Origin: Catenulispora sp. MAP5-51
GTDB lineage: Bacteria; Actinomycetota; Actinomycetes; Streptomycetales; Catenulisporaceae
Direction: 5' to 3'
Assembly: GCF_041261205.1 (NCBI RefSeq)
Contig: NZ_JBGCCH010000004.1
Span: 186,001 to 250,000, forward strand
Length of the DNA: 64,000 nucleotides
Part shown: positions 26,911 to 36,837 of the stretch, in pieces
Position numbering within the stretch: position 1 is the stretch's first letter
How the letters are laid out: each line of letters starts with the position of its first letter
Notes under the pieces: generated by a model
Database searches by the model: none
What the model saw: only the letters and a program-made list of their open reading frames with translations
What the model was told of the DNA's origin: nothing
Made by a program: the position numbers and the translations under genes

Positions 26911-29900
26911 CTACCCGTCGGTTGTTGAACCCTGGTACACCGCGTCCCACTGCGGCTCCGGTACCAAAGCCGTCTGCACCAGCACCGTCCCGCCCCGCCG
27001 CCGCACCAACTGCCCCCGCCCCACCGGCTGTCGACTCGGCCGCGCCCCGCCGACCAGCGGTCCCTCTTCCCGGTCGCCGGAGAGCAGCAACCCGGCGGTA
27101 TTCAGATCCCGGAGCTTCTGCAACACCGGGTCGAACATCGCCCGCCCGGCCCCGCCACTGTTCCGCGCGATCACCACGTGCAGCCCCACATCCCGCGCGT
27201 ACGGCAGCAGCTCCACCAGCGGTCCCAGCGGATTCGTGGTCGGCGACGCCACCAAGTCGTAGTCGTCGACGAATACGTACACGTCCTTCCCGGTCCGCCA
27301 ACTCCGCGTCCGCAACTGCTCCGCGGTCACGTCCGGTCCCGGCAACCGGTCCCGCAACGCTTCGGCCAGCTGCGACATCATCGACAGCGCCGCCGGCCCG
27401 GCGACCGCGTACCCGGCGCTGAACTCCTCCGGCACCACGCCCATCAGGCTCCTGCGGTAGTCGATCACCATGAACCGGGCTTCGAGCCGTCCGGCCGTGA
27501 CCTCCTCGACCAGGCCCGTCGCCACCATCCGCAGGAAGTTCGACTTGCCGGCCTCGCCTTCTCCGAACACCACGAAATGCGGCTCGGCCTCGAAGTCCAG
27601 CGCCACCGGCAGCAATCGGGCCTCATCGATCCCGATCACCACGCCTGCGTTGGTCCGGCCTCCCGTGTCTGCTCGTCCGTGCGCGACCACCTCGTCATAG
27701 GCAACCTGCGACGGCAGCATCCGCACCGGCGGCGCCACCGGCCCTCGCCACGCTTTCGCGATCGCCGCGGCCAATTCCTCCGGTGGTACGGCCGTCACCG
27801 CGCCGAGCGTGTGCAGCTTCTGCCGTGTCACGCCTCGGCCCGGCACTCCCTGCGGCACCTCCGCCGCCGCCCGCCGATCCATCTCCGACTCCATCGGATC
27901 ACCGAGCCGTAGCTCCAGCCGTGTCCCGACGGCGTCCTTCAACGGGGCCCGCACATCGGCCCACCGCCCGGTCGATGCCAACAGATGCACGCCGAACGCC
28001 AGCCCGCGCCGTGCGATGTCCACGACGTCCTGCTCCAGCGCCTCGAACTCGGCCCGGAACGCCGACCACCCGTCGATGACCAAGAACACCTGCCCTTGGT
28101 CCGCCTCGGCCTGCGTCCCGCCCGCGGCTTCGCGCCGGTCGAGCACCCCGACCGCCTCCGCGACGATCCGTCGCACCAGGTCGGGATTCGCCCGGCCGGC
28201 GACCGCCGAGACATGCGGCACCTCGGCGAGCGGCGCGAGCGCCCCGCCGCCGACGTCCACCACCAGGAAGCGCGCCTGCGCCGGGGTGTGCGTCACCGCG
28301 AGTGCGAACACCAGCGTCCGCAGCGTCGTCGACTTCCCGGACCGGGGCCCGCCGGCCACCAGCACGTGACCGCCGGCCCCGGACAGGTCCAGCACCTGCG
28401 GATCCTGACGCTGCAGCGCCGGCCGGTCGACGATGCCCACCGGCACCCGCAGCTGACCCGTCCCGTACCAGCGCGTCGCCGACAGTCCGCGCTCGGTGGT
28501 GACCTCGATCCCGGGCAGCAACGCCTCGAGCGTCGGTGGCTCGGCCAGCGGCGGCAGCCAGACCCGGTGCGCCGCCGGGCCGAAGCCGGTCAGCCGGTCC
28601 ACGATCACGTCCAGCACCGTCGCGGACGTCTTCTGGTACCCCATGGCCGCGTCCAGCGCGGTGACCGAGGCCGGGTCGCTCGGATCCGGCTCGGCCGACC
28701 CGGCCCGCAGCGCCACGACCGGCGCCTGGTGCAGCGCGGTGAACCAGACCGGCTTCCGGTGGAGCGCGCTGCGCGCCGCCGGTGCCGCGGTCTCCTTGGC
28801 CTTTCCATACGGCCCGGACACATACGCGGCCTTGAACCGGACCATCGACTCGTTGTCGAACTTCAGGTATCCGGACCCCGGCACGCTCGGCAGGTTGTGG
28901 GCGTCGGAGACACCGAGCACGGCCCGTGACTCCGCGGCCGAGAACGTCTTCAATCCCAGCCGGTAGGACAAGAACGTGTCCAGCCCACGCAGCCGTCCTT
29001 CCTCCAAGCGCTGCGAGGCCAACAAGAGATGCACACCGAGGGATCGCCCGATCCGGCCGATCTGCAGGAACATCTCGATGAACTCCGGCCGTGCGGTGAG
29101 CAGCTCGGAGAACTCGTCGACGACCACCAGCAACGACGGCAGCGGCACCAGATCGGCGGCGCGGACCCGGTCGTAGTCGTGCACGTTCTTCACGTTCCCG
29201 GCACGCTTCAGCAACTCCTGGCGTCTGTTCAGCTCGCCGGTCAGCGCGTCGCGCATCCGGTCCACCAGCGTCAGGTCGTCCGCGAGGTTGGTGATCACCG
29301 CGGCCACATGCGGCAGGGTCGCCAGCCCGGCGAACGTCGCACCGCCCTTGAAGTCGGCCAGGATGAAGTTCACCTGCTCGCTGGAATGCGTCAGGGCCAG
29401 AGCCGACACCAGACTGCGCAGCAGCTCGGATTTCCCCGAACCGGTGGCGCCGACACACAAGCCGTGCGGGCCCATACCGCCGAGCGCGGCCTCCTTCAGG
29501 TCCAGCACGACAGGCTGACCGTCCTCGCCGACGCCGATCGGCGCGCGCAACCGGTCGTGCGGCGAGGCCGAGCCACGCTGCCACAAGCTCGGCGCATAGA
29601 TCTCGGCGGCATCCTCGATCCCGAGCAGGTCGGTGAACTCCAGCGCCGACAACAGCGGCTCGTCCCCGCCTCCCGCCGACAGCCGCAACGGAGCCAACTG
29701 GCGGGCCAGAGCCTCGGCCTGCCCCAGGGTCAGCGTGTCGACCCGGATCGGGAAGGCACGCTCGTCGGAGCCGGCCCGGCCGTCCGGCAGTTCCACCGCC
29801 GCGGTGCCGTCGAGGGTGATGTGCAGCGCCATCTGGTTCCGCTTCGGGCGCGCGGCACCCGCCCCGCCGATCTCGACGATCGTCACTCCGAGCAGACCGC

Positions 29901-30948
29901 TGTCGGAGATCAGTTGAGTGGACGACGCGGCTGATCCCGTCGACGAGGACAAAGCGGAGGCAGAGACATACGAGTCCGACAACGGCGCCAAGGCGGTGTC
30001 GAACAGGACGATCACGTGCGGCCGGTCGAGCAGCGAGACGATCCCCGTGAACCGCGGCCGTTCGGCCAGCAGCTGCTCCAGGCCCGCCTCGGCGTCCGTC
30101 CGGTCGTCGTAGATCATGCGCTGCGGACCGGCGGCATCCTGCGCGCTCGGGTGCTGGACGTGCGGCAGCCACTTGAGCCAGTCCCAGCGCTGGACCCGGT
30201 CGCTGTCCGCGATCACGCAGATCTTGAGGTCGTCGGGGGAGTGGAACGTCACCAGCTGCGCCAGCAGCGCGCACACCGCCGACGGCCCCGGTCCGCCGCT
30301 CACGACCAGGCGCGCGATCGAGCGCAGCGGGATCGAGACCGGCTGGTCCGGCACCGTGCCGTGGACGGCGAGCAGCCGGCGTAAGGCGTCCGCGCACATC
30401 GGCTCCAGCTCCTGCATCGGAGCCGTCTCCGGCGGCACGAGTTCCGTCGCCAGGCGCGCTGCGCCGCGCCCGATCCGCACGGTCAGGAAGTCGGGATCGG
30501 ACTGCCGCCGCTCCCACAGGCGCTCGCGAAGGGCGACCAGGCTCCACAACCGGTCCGGATCCGGATGGGCGTAGCTCGCCGCCGTCTTCTGGGCACGCGT
30601 CGCCGCCGTCACCTCCGAGCGGATGTTCGCGAGATGCCGCAGATAGTCGCGCCGGGCGTCGACGAGCCGGCTCGTGCCCCCGGCACGCTGCCGGACCGCC
30701 GTGACCGCCCCGAACACCAGGCTGGAGGCGAAGGTCACGCCGCCCACGATCATCATCAGGGCATTGGCACCCGGCATGAAGAAGAACACCACGGATCCCA
30801 GCCCGGCCACCATCGGCAGCAGGTTCAGGGCCCAGTGCCCCTCCCCGCCCCCGCGCGGCACCTCCGGCGGCGGCTGGAGGACCACGGTGCCGCTGGGCAT
30901 TTCCGGCGACGGGCGACGCGGTCCGCGGGTGACAGAGGTCGTACTCAC
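26911..30948 (-). CDS. eccC: type VII secretion FtsK/SpoIIIE ATPase EccC (single chain)
   Basis: The 1345-aa motor of ESX secretion, fused EccCa+EccCb. Two TM helices lie at about residues 40-80, then three ATPase domains: GATGSGKS near residue 500 with LLVVVDEFSELL, GGPRSGKST near 868 with VFLVIDGWSAF, and a degenerate GEGEAGKSN near 1130 with YVFVDDYDLVA. The first domain is usually the only active one; the others bind substrate signals. Start is GTG 30948. The gene is convergent with eccB and divergent from eccD (43 bp), unlike the co-directional order usual for ESX operons. Confidence 0.96.
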   Translation of the reverse strand: MSTTSVTRGPRRPSPEMPSGTVVLQPPPEVPRGGGEGHWALNLLPMVAGLGSVVFFFMPGANALMMIVGGVTFASSLVFGAVTAVRQRAGGTSRLVDARRDYLRHLANIRSEVTAATRAQKTAASYAHPDPDRLWSLVALRERLWERRQSDPDFLTVRIGRGAARLATELVPPETAPMQELEPMCADALRRLLAVHGTVPDQPVSIPLRSIARLVVSGGPGPSAVCALLAQLVTFHSPDDLKICVIADSDRVQRWDWLKWLPHVQHPSAQDAAGPQRMIYDDRTDAEAGLEQLLAERPRFTGIVSLLDRPHVIVLFDTALAPLSDSYVSASALSSSTGSAASSTQLISDSGLLGVTIVEIGGAGAARPKRNQMALHITLDGTAAVELPDGRAGSDERAFPIRVDTLTLGQAEALARQLAPLRLSAGGGDEPLLSALEFTDLLGIEDAAEIYAPSLWQRGSASPHDRLRAPIGVGEDGQPVVLDLKEAALGGMGPHGLCVGATGSGKSELLRSLVSALALTHSSEQVNFILADFKGGATFAGLATLPHVAAVITNLADDLTLVDRMRDALTGELNRRQELLKRAGNVKNVHDYDRVRAADLVPLPSLLVVVDEFSELLTARPEFIEMFLQIGRIGRSLGVHLLLASQRLEEGRLRGLDTFLSYRLGLKTFSAAESRAVLGVSDAHNLPSVPGSGYLKFDNESMVRFKAAYVSGPYGKAKETAAPAARSALHRKPVWFTALHQAPVVALRAGSAEPDPSDPASVTALDAAMGYQKTSATVLDVIVDRLTGFGPAAHRVWLPPLAEPPTLEALLPGIEVTTERGLSATRWYGTGQLRVPVGIVDRPALQRQDPQVLDLSGAGGHVLVAGGPRSGKSTTLRTLVFALAVTHTPAQARFLVVDVGGGALAPLAEVPHVSAVAGRANPDLVRRIVAEAVGVLDRREAAGGTQAEADQGQVFLVIDGWSAFRAEFEALEQDVVDIARRGLAFGVHLLASTGRWADVRAPLKDAVGTRLELRLGDPMESEMDRRAAAEVPQGVPGRGVTRQKLHTLGAVTAVPPEELAAAIAKAWRGPVAPPVRMLPSQVAYDEVVAHGRADTGGRTNAGVVIGIDEARLLPVALDFEAEPHFVVFGEGEAGKSNFLRMVATGLVEEVTAGRLEARFMVIDYRRSLMGVVPEEFSAGYAVAGPAALSMMSQLAEALRDRLPGPDVTAEQLRTRSWRTGKDVYVFVDDYDLVASPTTNPLGPLVELLPYARDVGLHVVIARNSGGAGRAMFDPVLQKLRDLNTAGLLLSGDREEGPLVGGARPSRQPVGRGQLVRRRGGTVLVQTALVPEPQWDAVYQGSTTDG

Positions 30949-30991
30949 TGGTGAAGGGTATTCGGAGTGACCGGCTGGCTACCATAACGGC

Positions 30992-32881
30992 ATGACTGCA
31001 GGTTCCGGGGTCGCCGGGCGGCCCGTCGCGGTCGGCGGCCACTGCCGGGTCACCGTCATCGCGCCCACCCGCCGCGTCGATGTGGCGCTTCCGGAGGACG
31101 TGCCACTGGCCGAACTCCTCCCGGAACTCCTGCGGCTGGTCGGCGACCCGCTCCCGACCTCCGCCGCCCTCGCTGCCGCACTGACCGGCTACGTCCTCAC
31201 CGGCGCTGACGGCGAGCCGCTGGACACCGCGGCGTCGCTGACCGAGCAGGGCGTGCTCCACGGCGGCGTACTCCGCCTGCGCCCGGCCGACGACCTCCCC
31301 GAGGTCGCGGTCCACGACGACATCGCGGACGTGGTCGCCCAAGCGGTCATCGCCGGCGGTTCGCAGTGGACGACGGCCGCTTTGCGCGCCACGGCCTTGG
31401 CCGTGGTCGTCGTCGCCTCGGCGCTCGGCGCGGGCGTGCTCTGGTTCTCCAACACCGGGACGTTCCACGGCTGGAAGGGCATGGTCGCGGGCGCGATCAC
31501 GGTGCTGCTGTTCGGCGTCGCGATCCGGCGCGCGCGGTACGACCGGTCTGCTGTCGGGCGCGGAAGCTACTACGGGTACGGAGACGGTGCGGGCCCGGGC
31601 GCTCCGTCCGGCCCTCCGGATCGTGACCGTCCCGAGCGCAGACACGATCGAGTGAATCAGCCCCCGGCGCGAGGCGAAGGACCGGACGGCTACTACGGCG
31701 AGCCCACCGCTGACTACGGCTACTCGTCCGGTGATCCGGACGACGGCTCCGCCAACACGACGATGACCTTCGACCTCGCGTCCTTCGCCTCCGAAGATCC
31801 CGACTCCCGGCCCACCGCGACCCACTTTCTCGGCAGCGCCACGGCGACCCGGGCTGCGAAGAGCGTCCGCGACGGCGGCCTCGGCAGCCTCGCGGCCTGG
31901 CCCACCGTCGCCGAGGCGATGGCCTGGGCGACCGGCGCGCACCATCAGCGTGACTACACGGCGGCAGCCGTACTCGCGGCGTCGTCGCTCCCTTATGCCT
32001 TCATCGCCGGCACCGGTCTGCTGCCCGCCGACGCCGCAGCCGGACACGGCCTCGGCCGCGCCCACTTCCTGGCCGGCGCCGCCACCGTCCTGGTCATGGC
32101 CCTGGCCGCGATCATCGGCCTCGGCCGCCGGATCGCGGTGCCGGTGGCAGGCGCGACCGTGGGGCTGGTCGCCACCTGTGCTGGTATCGGCCTGCTGGTG
32201 ACCAAGGCCAGCCCGGCCTCCGGCATCGCCGTCGTCGCCGCGGTCTGCGCGCTGGTCATCGAACTGCTGCCGTTCGCCGCGATGGCCGCCGCCCGCTTCG
32301 TCATCGAACCCCCGACCAGCGGCGTGGAACCCGGCGACTTCGAAGGCTCCCCGGTCAACAACTACGTGGTCGGCCTGCGCGTGGCCCGCACCCTGGAGGT
32401 CCTGACCGGGCTGACGGCGGGCGTCGGCACGCTGCTGGTGCTCTCGGTCGCCCTCCTCGTCACCCCGATCGACGCCATGCAGACCGCATCGGACGCCTCC
32501 CACACGGTGTGGGGCCAGGCGCTCGCGCTCCTCGTCTCGGGCGTGACCCTGTGCCGCGCGCGCCTGTTCCGCGAACGCGCCCAGGTCCTGGCCCTCGCCC
32601 TCAGCGGTCTGGCCGGCCTGGTGATCGCCTTCATCGCCATGGCCGCCAACGCGGTCCCCGACCTGCGCGCGATGTGGCTGGCCCCGTTCCTGGTCGTGAT
32701 CGCCCTGCTGGCCCTCGGCCTGGCCTCGATCCGCCCCCGCCGCGGCACCTCCGAGCCGATCATGCCGCCCCGCTGGGCCCGCGCCGTCGACCTGCTCGAG
32801 GGCGTGATCTTCCTCGCCGTGCTCCCGGTGCTGATGGCCGTGCTTGGCGTATACGGCCAGGTGCGCAATCTGAAGGGCTGA
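30992..32881 (+). CDS. eccD: type VII secretion integral membrane protein EccD
   Basis: The 629-aa channel subunit of the ESX complex. Residues about 15-100 form the ubiquitin-like (YukD) domain (CRVTVIAPTRRVDVALPED). Eleven hydrophobic helices follow. Odd is a hydrophilic insert of about 115 residues (about 183-300) between helices 2 and 3, rich in Tyr, Gly, Pro and Asp. ATG 30992 has only a distant GGAG. The end is convergent with the HNH gene, 29 bp apart. Confidence 0.92.
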   Translation: MTAGSGVAGRPVAVGGHCRVTVIAPTRRVDVALPEDVPLAELLPELLRLVGDPLPTSAALAAALTGYVLTGADGEPLDTAASLTEQGVLHGGVLRLRPADDLPEVAVHDDIADVVAQAVIAGGSQWTTAALRATALAVVVVASALGAGVLWFSNTGTFHGWKGMVAGAITVLLFGVAIRRARYDRSAVGRGSYYGYGDGAGPGAPSGPPDRDRPERRHDRVNQPPARGEGPDGYYGEPTADYGYSSGDPDDGSANTTMTFDLASFASEDPDSRPTATHFLGSATATRAAKSVRDGGLGSLAAWPTVAEAMAWATGAHHQRDYTAAAVLAASSLPYAFIAGTGLLPADAAAGHGLGRAHFLAGAATVLVMALAAIIGLGRRIAVPVAGATVGLVATCAGIGLLVTKASPASGIAVVAAVCALVIELLPFAAMAAARFVIEPPTSGVEPGDFEGSPVNNYVVGLRVARTLEVLTGLTAGVGTLLVLSVALLVTPIDAMQTASDASHTVWGQALALLVSGVTLCRARLFRERAQVLALALSGLAGLVIAFIAMAANAVPDLRAMWLAPFLVVIALLALGLASIRPRRGTSEPIMPPRWARAVDLLEGVIFLAVLPVLMAVLGVYGQVRNLKG

Positions 32882-32910
32882 CCTCCGCAGCCGCCGAACG
32901 ATCCCGGTCA

Positions 32911-34263
32911 TCACGCTTCACCACCCGCGACCCCGGCACCCGCCACGGCCTCCGCGGCATCAGGCCGCCACGGACTCGGCCCGGGATACCAGGCCGGCGT
33001 GTCCGTGTACCAGGGAGCCCGCGGCTTCTGGAACCGGCGCTGCTCGTTGTACGTCCGAACCTCCGACTCCTGCCAGCCGTGCTGTCGCTGCCAGAGCTCG
33101 TCATGCAACTCCCGATGATGCCGACGGCACAGCAGGCGCATCTGGTCCAGGTCGGTATGACCGCCCGCAGCCCACGGGATGTCATGGTGCGCATCGCACT
33201 CGCGCGGCGGCCGCCCGCACCCCGGCGCGGTACAGCCCCCATCGCGCACCGCCATGGCCTCGTACTGGGCCCGCGTGGCAAGCCGCCGTTTGCGCCCCTG
33301 CCACAACACCTCGCCCTCGCCGTCCACCAGCACCGCCCGCAACGCGGCCTCGCACCGCAACATGTGCGCCTCCGCCGCGGGAACGGCGCGCCCCCGCCCC
33401 GTCCGCGCCCCCGGCGCCCCCGGCAGCGCCTGCGCCGTGTCGGCCCGCATGACGATGGTCATGGTCGTCGGGCCGTTGTGGCGCTGCGGCAGGTCACCGG
33501 ACCGCAGCCGGTCCTCGGCTAGCCGCACCAGGGCATCGGCCCGGACCCTCGCGAGGTCCTCGGCACCGTCGGCCACCTCGTCAGCGCCACCGGCTCGCGG
33601 ATCGCCGAGCGCGTCCAAGGCCGTCAGCAACGCATCACCACCCGTGGTGGACAGAAACCCACCAGGCACATAGCCGTCGAGCACAGGGGTCATATGGAAC
33701 CCCCGCTTCTCCTCGGCCACCCTGGCCCGATTGAGCGCGGTGGCCGGCGCGACCCGATGAGCGGCATCCTCGGCATGCTCCCGCAGGCTCTCGGCCCCCT
33801 CAGCCATCGCCCGAGCGATCAGCGCCCTGCGAACCCGGTCGACGACCTCGTCCGGCTGGTGCACGAGCGCAGCAAGAGTCTCGGCGATGATCCTGGCCTG
33901 CGGAGCAGAGATGTCACCGGTCCGCAGCGCATCCTCGGTCGCCGGATCCTTCCTCAGCGCCTTGACCGTGGCAATCAACCGCCCGGCATCACCCTTAGTC
34001 CGCCCCAGATCAACGATCAGGGCCTTCCGGGCGGCATCAGTGGCGCGCCACGACAGTTCCTCCCGCGTAGTCTCCGGCGTCTGCACCGGATCACCACGGT
34101 CATGCCACGTCCGGACACACCGAACAAGCACCCCCTCAGCCGCACGCGAGACCTGTTCGGCAGCCCGCGCGACAGCCAGGCTGCCGCTCGTGTCATAAGC
34201 GAGCGGATCCAGCCCCGCGAGGCAGGTCGTGGCATCGCTGAGCTGGCGCAGCGGGTTGACCAT
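32911..34263 (-). CDS. DUF222 / HNH endonuclease protein (13E12-repeat family)
   Basis: 450 aa from ATG 34263 (GAAGGGA upstream). The long N-terminal helical DUF222 region contains LRTGDISAPQARIIAETLAAL. The C-terminal HNH motif reads CTAPGCGRPPRECDAHHDIPWAAGGHTDLDQMRLLCRRHH split over the zinc-knuckle cysteines and the HH...N/D...H core. These proteins occur in many copies in actinobacteria and are thought to be nucleases of mobile or selfish character. It separates eccD from the mycosin cassette on the same strand as the cassette. Confidence 0.9.
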   Translation of the reverse strand: MVNPLRQLSDATTCLAGLDPLAYDTSGSLAVARAAEQVSRAAEGVLVRCVRTWHDRGDPVQTPETTREELSWRATDAARKALIVDLGRTKGDAGRLIATVKALRKDPATEDALRTGDISAPQARIIAETLAALVHQPDEVVDRVRRALIARAMAEGAESLREHAEDAAHRVAPATALNRARVAEEKRGFHMTPVLDGYVPGGFLSTTGGDALLTALDALGDPRAGGADEVADGAEDLARVRADALVRLAEDRLRSGDLPQRHNGPTTMTIVMRADTAQALPGAPGARTGRGRAVPAAEAHMLRCEAALRAVLVDGEGEVLWQGRKRRLATRAQYEAMAVRDGGCTAPGCGRPPRECDAHHDIPWAAGGHTDLDQMRLLCRRHHRELHDELWQRQHGWQESEVRTYNEQRRFQKPRAPWYTDTPAWYPGPSPWRPDAAEAVAGAGVAGGEA

Positions 34264-34438
34264 CGTCGTGTCCCTTCGACGTGTTCCCCGCACGCCTGTT
34301 CTGACAGGACCAACGATAGCTGGCGTAAATGGTCTATGTAGGGCAAACGACTCTCTCGAAACAAGTCATATAAGAGACCTCAAATCAGACCCACGACACG
34401 CCTTACCAAGCCACCCGCCCCGCCCCCCCCGCGACGCA

Positions 34439-35545
34439 CTACGCCCGCCGCACCCACCGCCGCACCCCAACAAGAACGAGCCCACAACCACCCACCGCAC
34501 CCCCGCCAACAAGCCACCACCACCCCCACCCACCGCCGGCCCGCCGCACGGGCGCCCCAACCACACCTCCAACAACCGGCGGCGCAGCGAGCCGCACAGC
34601 CGCCAAAACATCCAAAATCCCCGCCCCATACCGATCATCCCGAGCAGCCCCCCGCATAGCAGCAGGCTTATCAGCAGTCCCCTCCAAAGCCGCAACAACC
34701 TCCGCAGCACTCCACCCCGGGTGCGCACTCCGCACCAAAGCAGCCGCAGCAGAAACATAGGCGGTAGCCTCCGAAGTCCCATCGGAATACCCCACCCGCC
34801 CCCGATTATCATCCCGCATAATATGCACCCCCGGCGCCACCAAAGCCACATCAGCCCCCGTATTCGACTGACTCCACACCTCCCCCGAACTATCAATCGC
34901 CCCCACACCAACCACCCCAGGCCACGCCGCCGGATAGTACTGCTGCGAGCTCCCATCGTTTCCGACGGCCGCCACGACCACGACATCATGGGCAAGGGCG
35001 TCCTGAACCGCACGATGGATGTCAGGGTCGTCCCGGTCGAACCCCAAAGCTAAGTTAATTACTGATGCTTTGCGTGAAACGGCGAACTCGATTGCTGGGG
35101 CGACGCCAAAAATCAAACCACTGCTAGAACCATCTGTGGCTCGCACTGGAAGAATACCCGACTCGGGCGATAGTCCGAGTGTTCTCGCTCCGGCGCCTCC
35201 GATAATTGATGCTTCGCCAGTTCCGTGTCCGTCGCCATCCTTATCGAGACGGCCATCTCCAATACTGGCGCCGGTTGCGTCTGAGAAGTCTGCGCCGGTA
35301 AGAAGATTGATTGTGGTGTCGCTATTTGACTGAACTCCGGTATCGACGACTGCAACGACCGTTCGCGCTCCACGTGTAATATTCCAGACTTTGCTGGCTT
35401 GAAGATAGCGTAGGGCCCATTGAGTATCTGTTGACGTGCTAGCAAGGTACGTTGGCACCACGGTAAGCCCAATTACTAGAGGTGCTTGGGCCAGTCTGGA
35501 CCGATGACTCCATCGGCGGGTGCTGCGACTGTGTTGGGTAGCCAT
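34439..35545 (-). CDS. mycP: type VII secretion-associated serine protease, mycosin
   Basis: A 368-aa membrane-anchored subtilase. It has an N-terminal signal sequence with a basic region (STRRWSHRSR), then the catalytic triad Asp68 (VVAVVDTG), His107 (DGDGHGTG) and Ser258 (SDGTSEATA), and the oxyanion Asn196 (AAVGND). A C-terminal Gly/Trp-rich TM helix (about 336-360) is followed by RRWVRRA. Mycosins stabilise the ESX complex and process substrates. The ATG at 35545 lies 70 nt inside the preceding WXG gene in another frame; a later GTG near 35460 would remove the overlap but also the signal peptide. The 3' half is strongly T/G-rich on the coding strand. Confidence 0.88.
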   Translation of the reverse strand: MATQHSRSTRRWSHRSRLAQAPLVIGLTVVPTYLASTSTDTQWALRYLQASKVWNITRGARTVVAVVDTGVQSNSDTTINLLTGADFSDATGASIGDGRLDKDGDGHGTGEASIIGGAGARTLGLSPESGILPVRATDGSSSGLIFGVAPAIEFAVSRKASVINLALGFDRDDPDIHRAVQDALAHDVVVVAAVGNDGSSQQYYPAAWPGVVGVGAIDSSGEVWSQSNTGADVALVAPGVHIMRDDNRGRVGYSDGTSEATAYVSAAAALVRSAHPGWSAAEVVAALEGTADKPAAMRGAARDDRYGAGILDVLAAVRLAAPPVVGGVVGAPVRRAGGGWGWWWLVGGGAVGGCGLVLVGVRRWVRRA

Positions 35546-36837
35546 ACGCTTTTTCGCTCTTTGAGATATTCCGGACGAGGATTACGTTCTTCGCGCGTAC
35601 GGTGTATGGAACCTACGCTGCTAAATGGAGGAACCATAGGCGCGGTTTCGTCGCTGGTCCCATCGTGCTGCGACTGATAGGTCTGCTGGGGCATAGGTCG
35701 AGGTGGAAGTGCATCGTCGTCGGCTTTTTGGGGCGAGAAGTGGGTTTCGGTCGTTGCTGAAGATGAACTTGCGTTAGCGACGTCAGTTGTTTGGTGGTTG
35801 GACTTTGTGCGCGTTGTGATGGGTGAACGGTTTTGATGGTGGGTCTCCTCTGGGGTCCGCACTTTTTTACCTTCTGCGTGAATTTCCTGCACGCTACTTA
35901 CGAATGCGTCATCGCCGGTGGGGCGGGTTAACGCTGTTCCTGTGATGGCGGCAGGGGCATCATGGACCGCTCTTGAGGCCTCACTATTCTCGCCCAGGGT
36001 TTTTGCGGGGAACTTATGTGAAGTGGCAGTGCTGATCAAGTTTAAGGTACTCTCGCCATGTTGAATTTTGCTGCCCGATGAAGGCTCAAGGGGGATCGAG
36101 TCGGAAGCTTGGTGGTCACCGTGAAGGGCTACCAGCGGCGCGCGCCTCTTGAAGGAGGTGTTGAGACTATTTGCAGTGTCTCTTGGGGGTAGGCGGTGAC
36201 GCTCGTAGGGTTGCGGAAGCCCGGCCGCAGGTGGCTCTGCTGTCAGTGAATCGCTCTTGCCGGAATCTCCCATCGAATTGAGCATCTTTGATTCCTCGGC
36301 GGGGGTAAAACCTTTATCAAATTCGAATCCGACGTTTGAAAGCTGCCCACGGGTTTCTACATATTGAGCAGCGATGCCGTTGACCACCTGCACGGCTTGC
36401 TCGTGCGCCGCCTGATACTTGGCGTCTTGCCGCGCTGCTTCAAGTGCCTCGAATGGCGTAGCGGGACGCTGGACCACAGCAGTGACGCCGGGTTCTGGCA
36501 GGTCAGGTACGTTCATCATCTGATGTTGCTGCTCAGCGACGACCTGCGCGCACCGGCCGACAGCAGTGGCAGCGGCCAGGGCGCTTCCGTGGAAATCTCG
36601 AGCCTCAGCCGCGGCACGCCCCAGCGTTGCCGCCGCCTGTTCCGCGGCCTGTCCCCGCCACCAGTTCGGCAAGTCCGCCTGGGCGTGCGAAAGCAAGTCC
36701 GCGACCTCTCCGACCCGGTCGGCCAGGGCGCGAAACGACGCAGGCATAGCCTGCATAGTCCCGACCTGCGGCGAAGCCGCCAGGCTCCGCAGCTCGTCGA
36801 GGGTGAAGTGGCCGTACTCGAACTGGGATTCGCTCAC
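35476..36837 (-). CDS. WXG-motif protein with long disordered tail, probable ESX substrate
   Basis: 453 aa. The first 110 residues form a helical hairpin with the WXG-type turn WRG at residues 60-62 (LPNWWRGQAAEQAAATLGRAAAEARDF is its context), as in WXG100/PPE-like ESX substrates. A second helical piece runs to about residue 190. The remaining 260 residues are polar (Ser, Thr, His, Pro, Glu, Gln) with no predicted fold. Start is GTG 36837, overlapping the TGA of the upstream gene (GTGA). G+C is visibly lower over the tail than in neighbours. Not recognised as a named family; secretion is inferred from fold and context. Confidence 0.75.
   Translation of the reverse strand: MSESQFEYGHFTLDELRSLAASPQVGTMQAMPASFRALADRVGEVADLLSHAQADLPNWWRGQAAEQAAATLGRAAAEARDFHGSALAAATAVGRCAQVVAEQQHQMMNVPDLPEPGVTAVVQRPATPFEALEAARQDAKYQAAHEQAVQVVNGIAAQYVETRGQLSNVGFEFDKGFTPAEESKMLNSMGDSGKSDSLTAEPPAAGLPQPYERHRLPPRDTANSLNTSFKRRAPLVALHGDHQASDSIPLEPSSGSKIQHGESTLNLISTATSHKFPAKTLGENSEASRAVHDAPAAITGTALTRPTGDDAFVSSVQEIHAEGKKVRTPEETHHQNRSPITTRTKSNHQTTDVANASSSSATTETHFSPQKADDDALPPRPMPQQTYQSQHDGTSDETAPMVPPFSSVGSIHRTREERNPRPEYLKERKSVWLPNTVAAPADGVIGPDWPKHL

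Noticed and set aside
34366-35013. Gly/Arg/Trp-rich frame on the minus strand alternate to the mycosin C-terminus
   Set aside because: Same strand but wrong frame relative to the catalytic Ser motif; it exists only because of the extreme skew.
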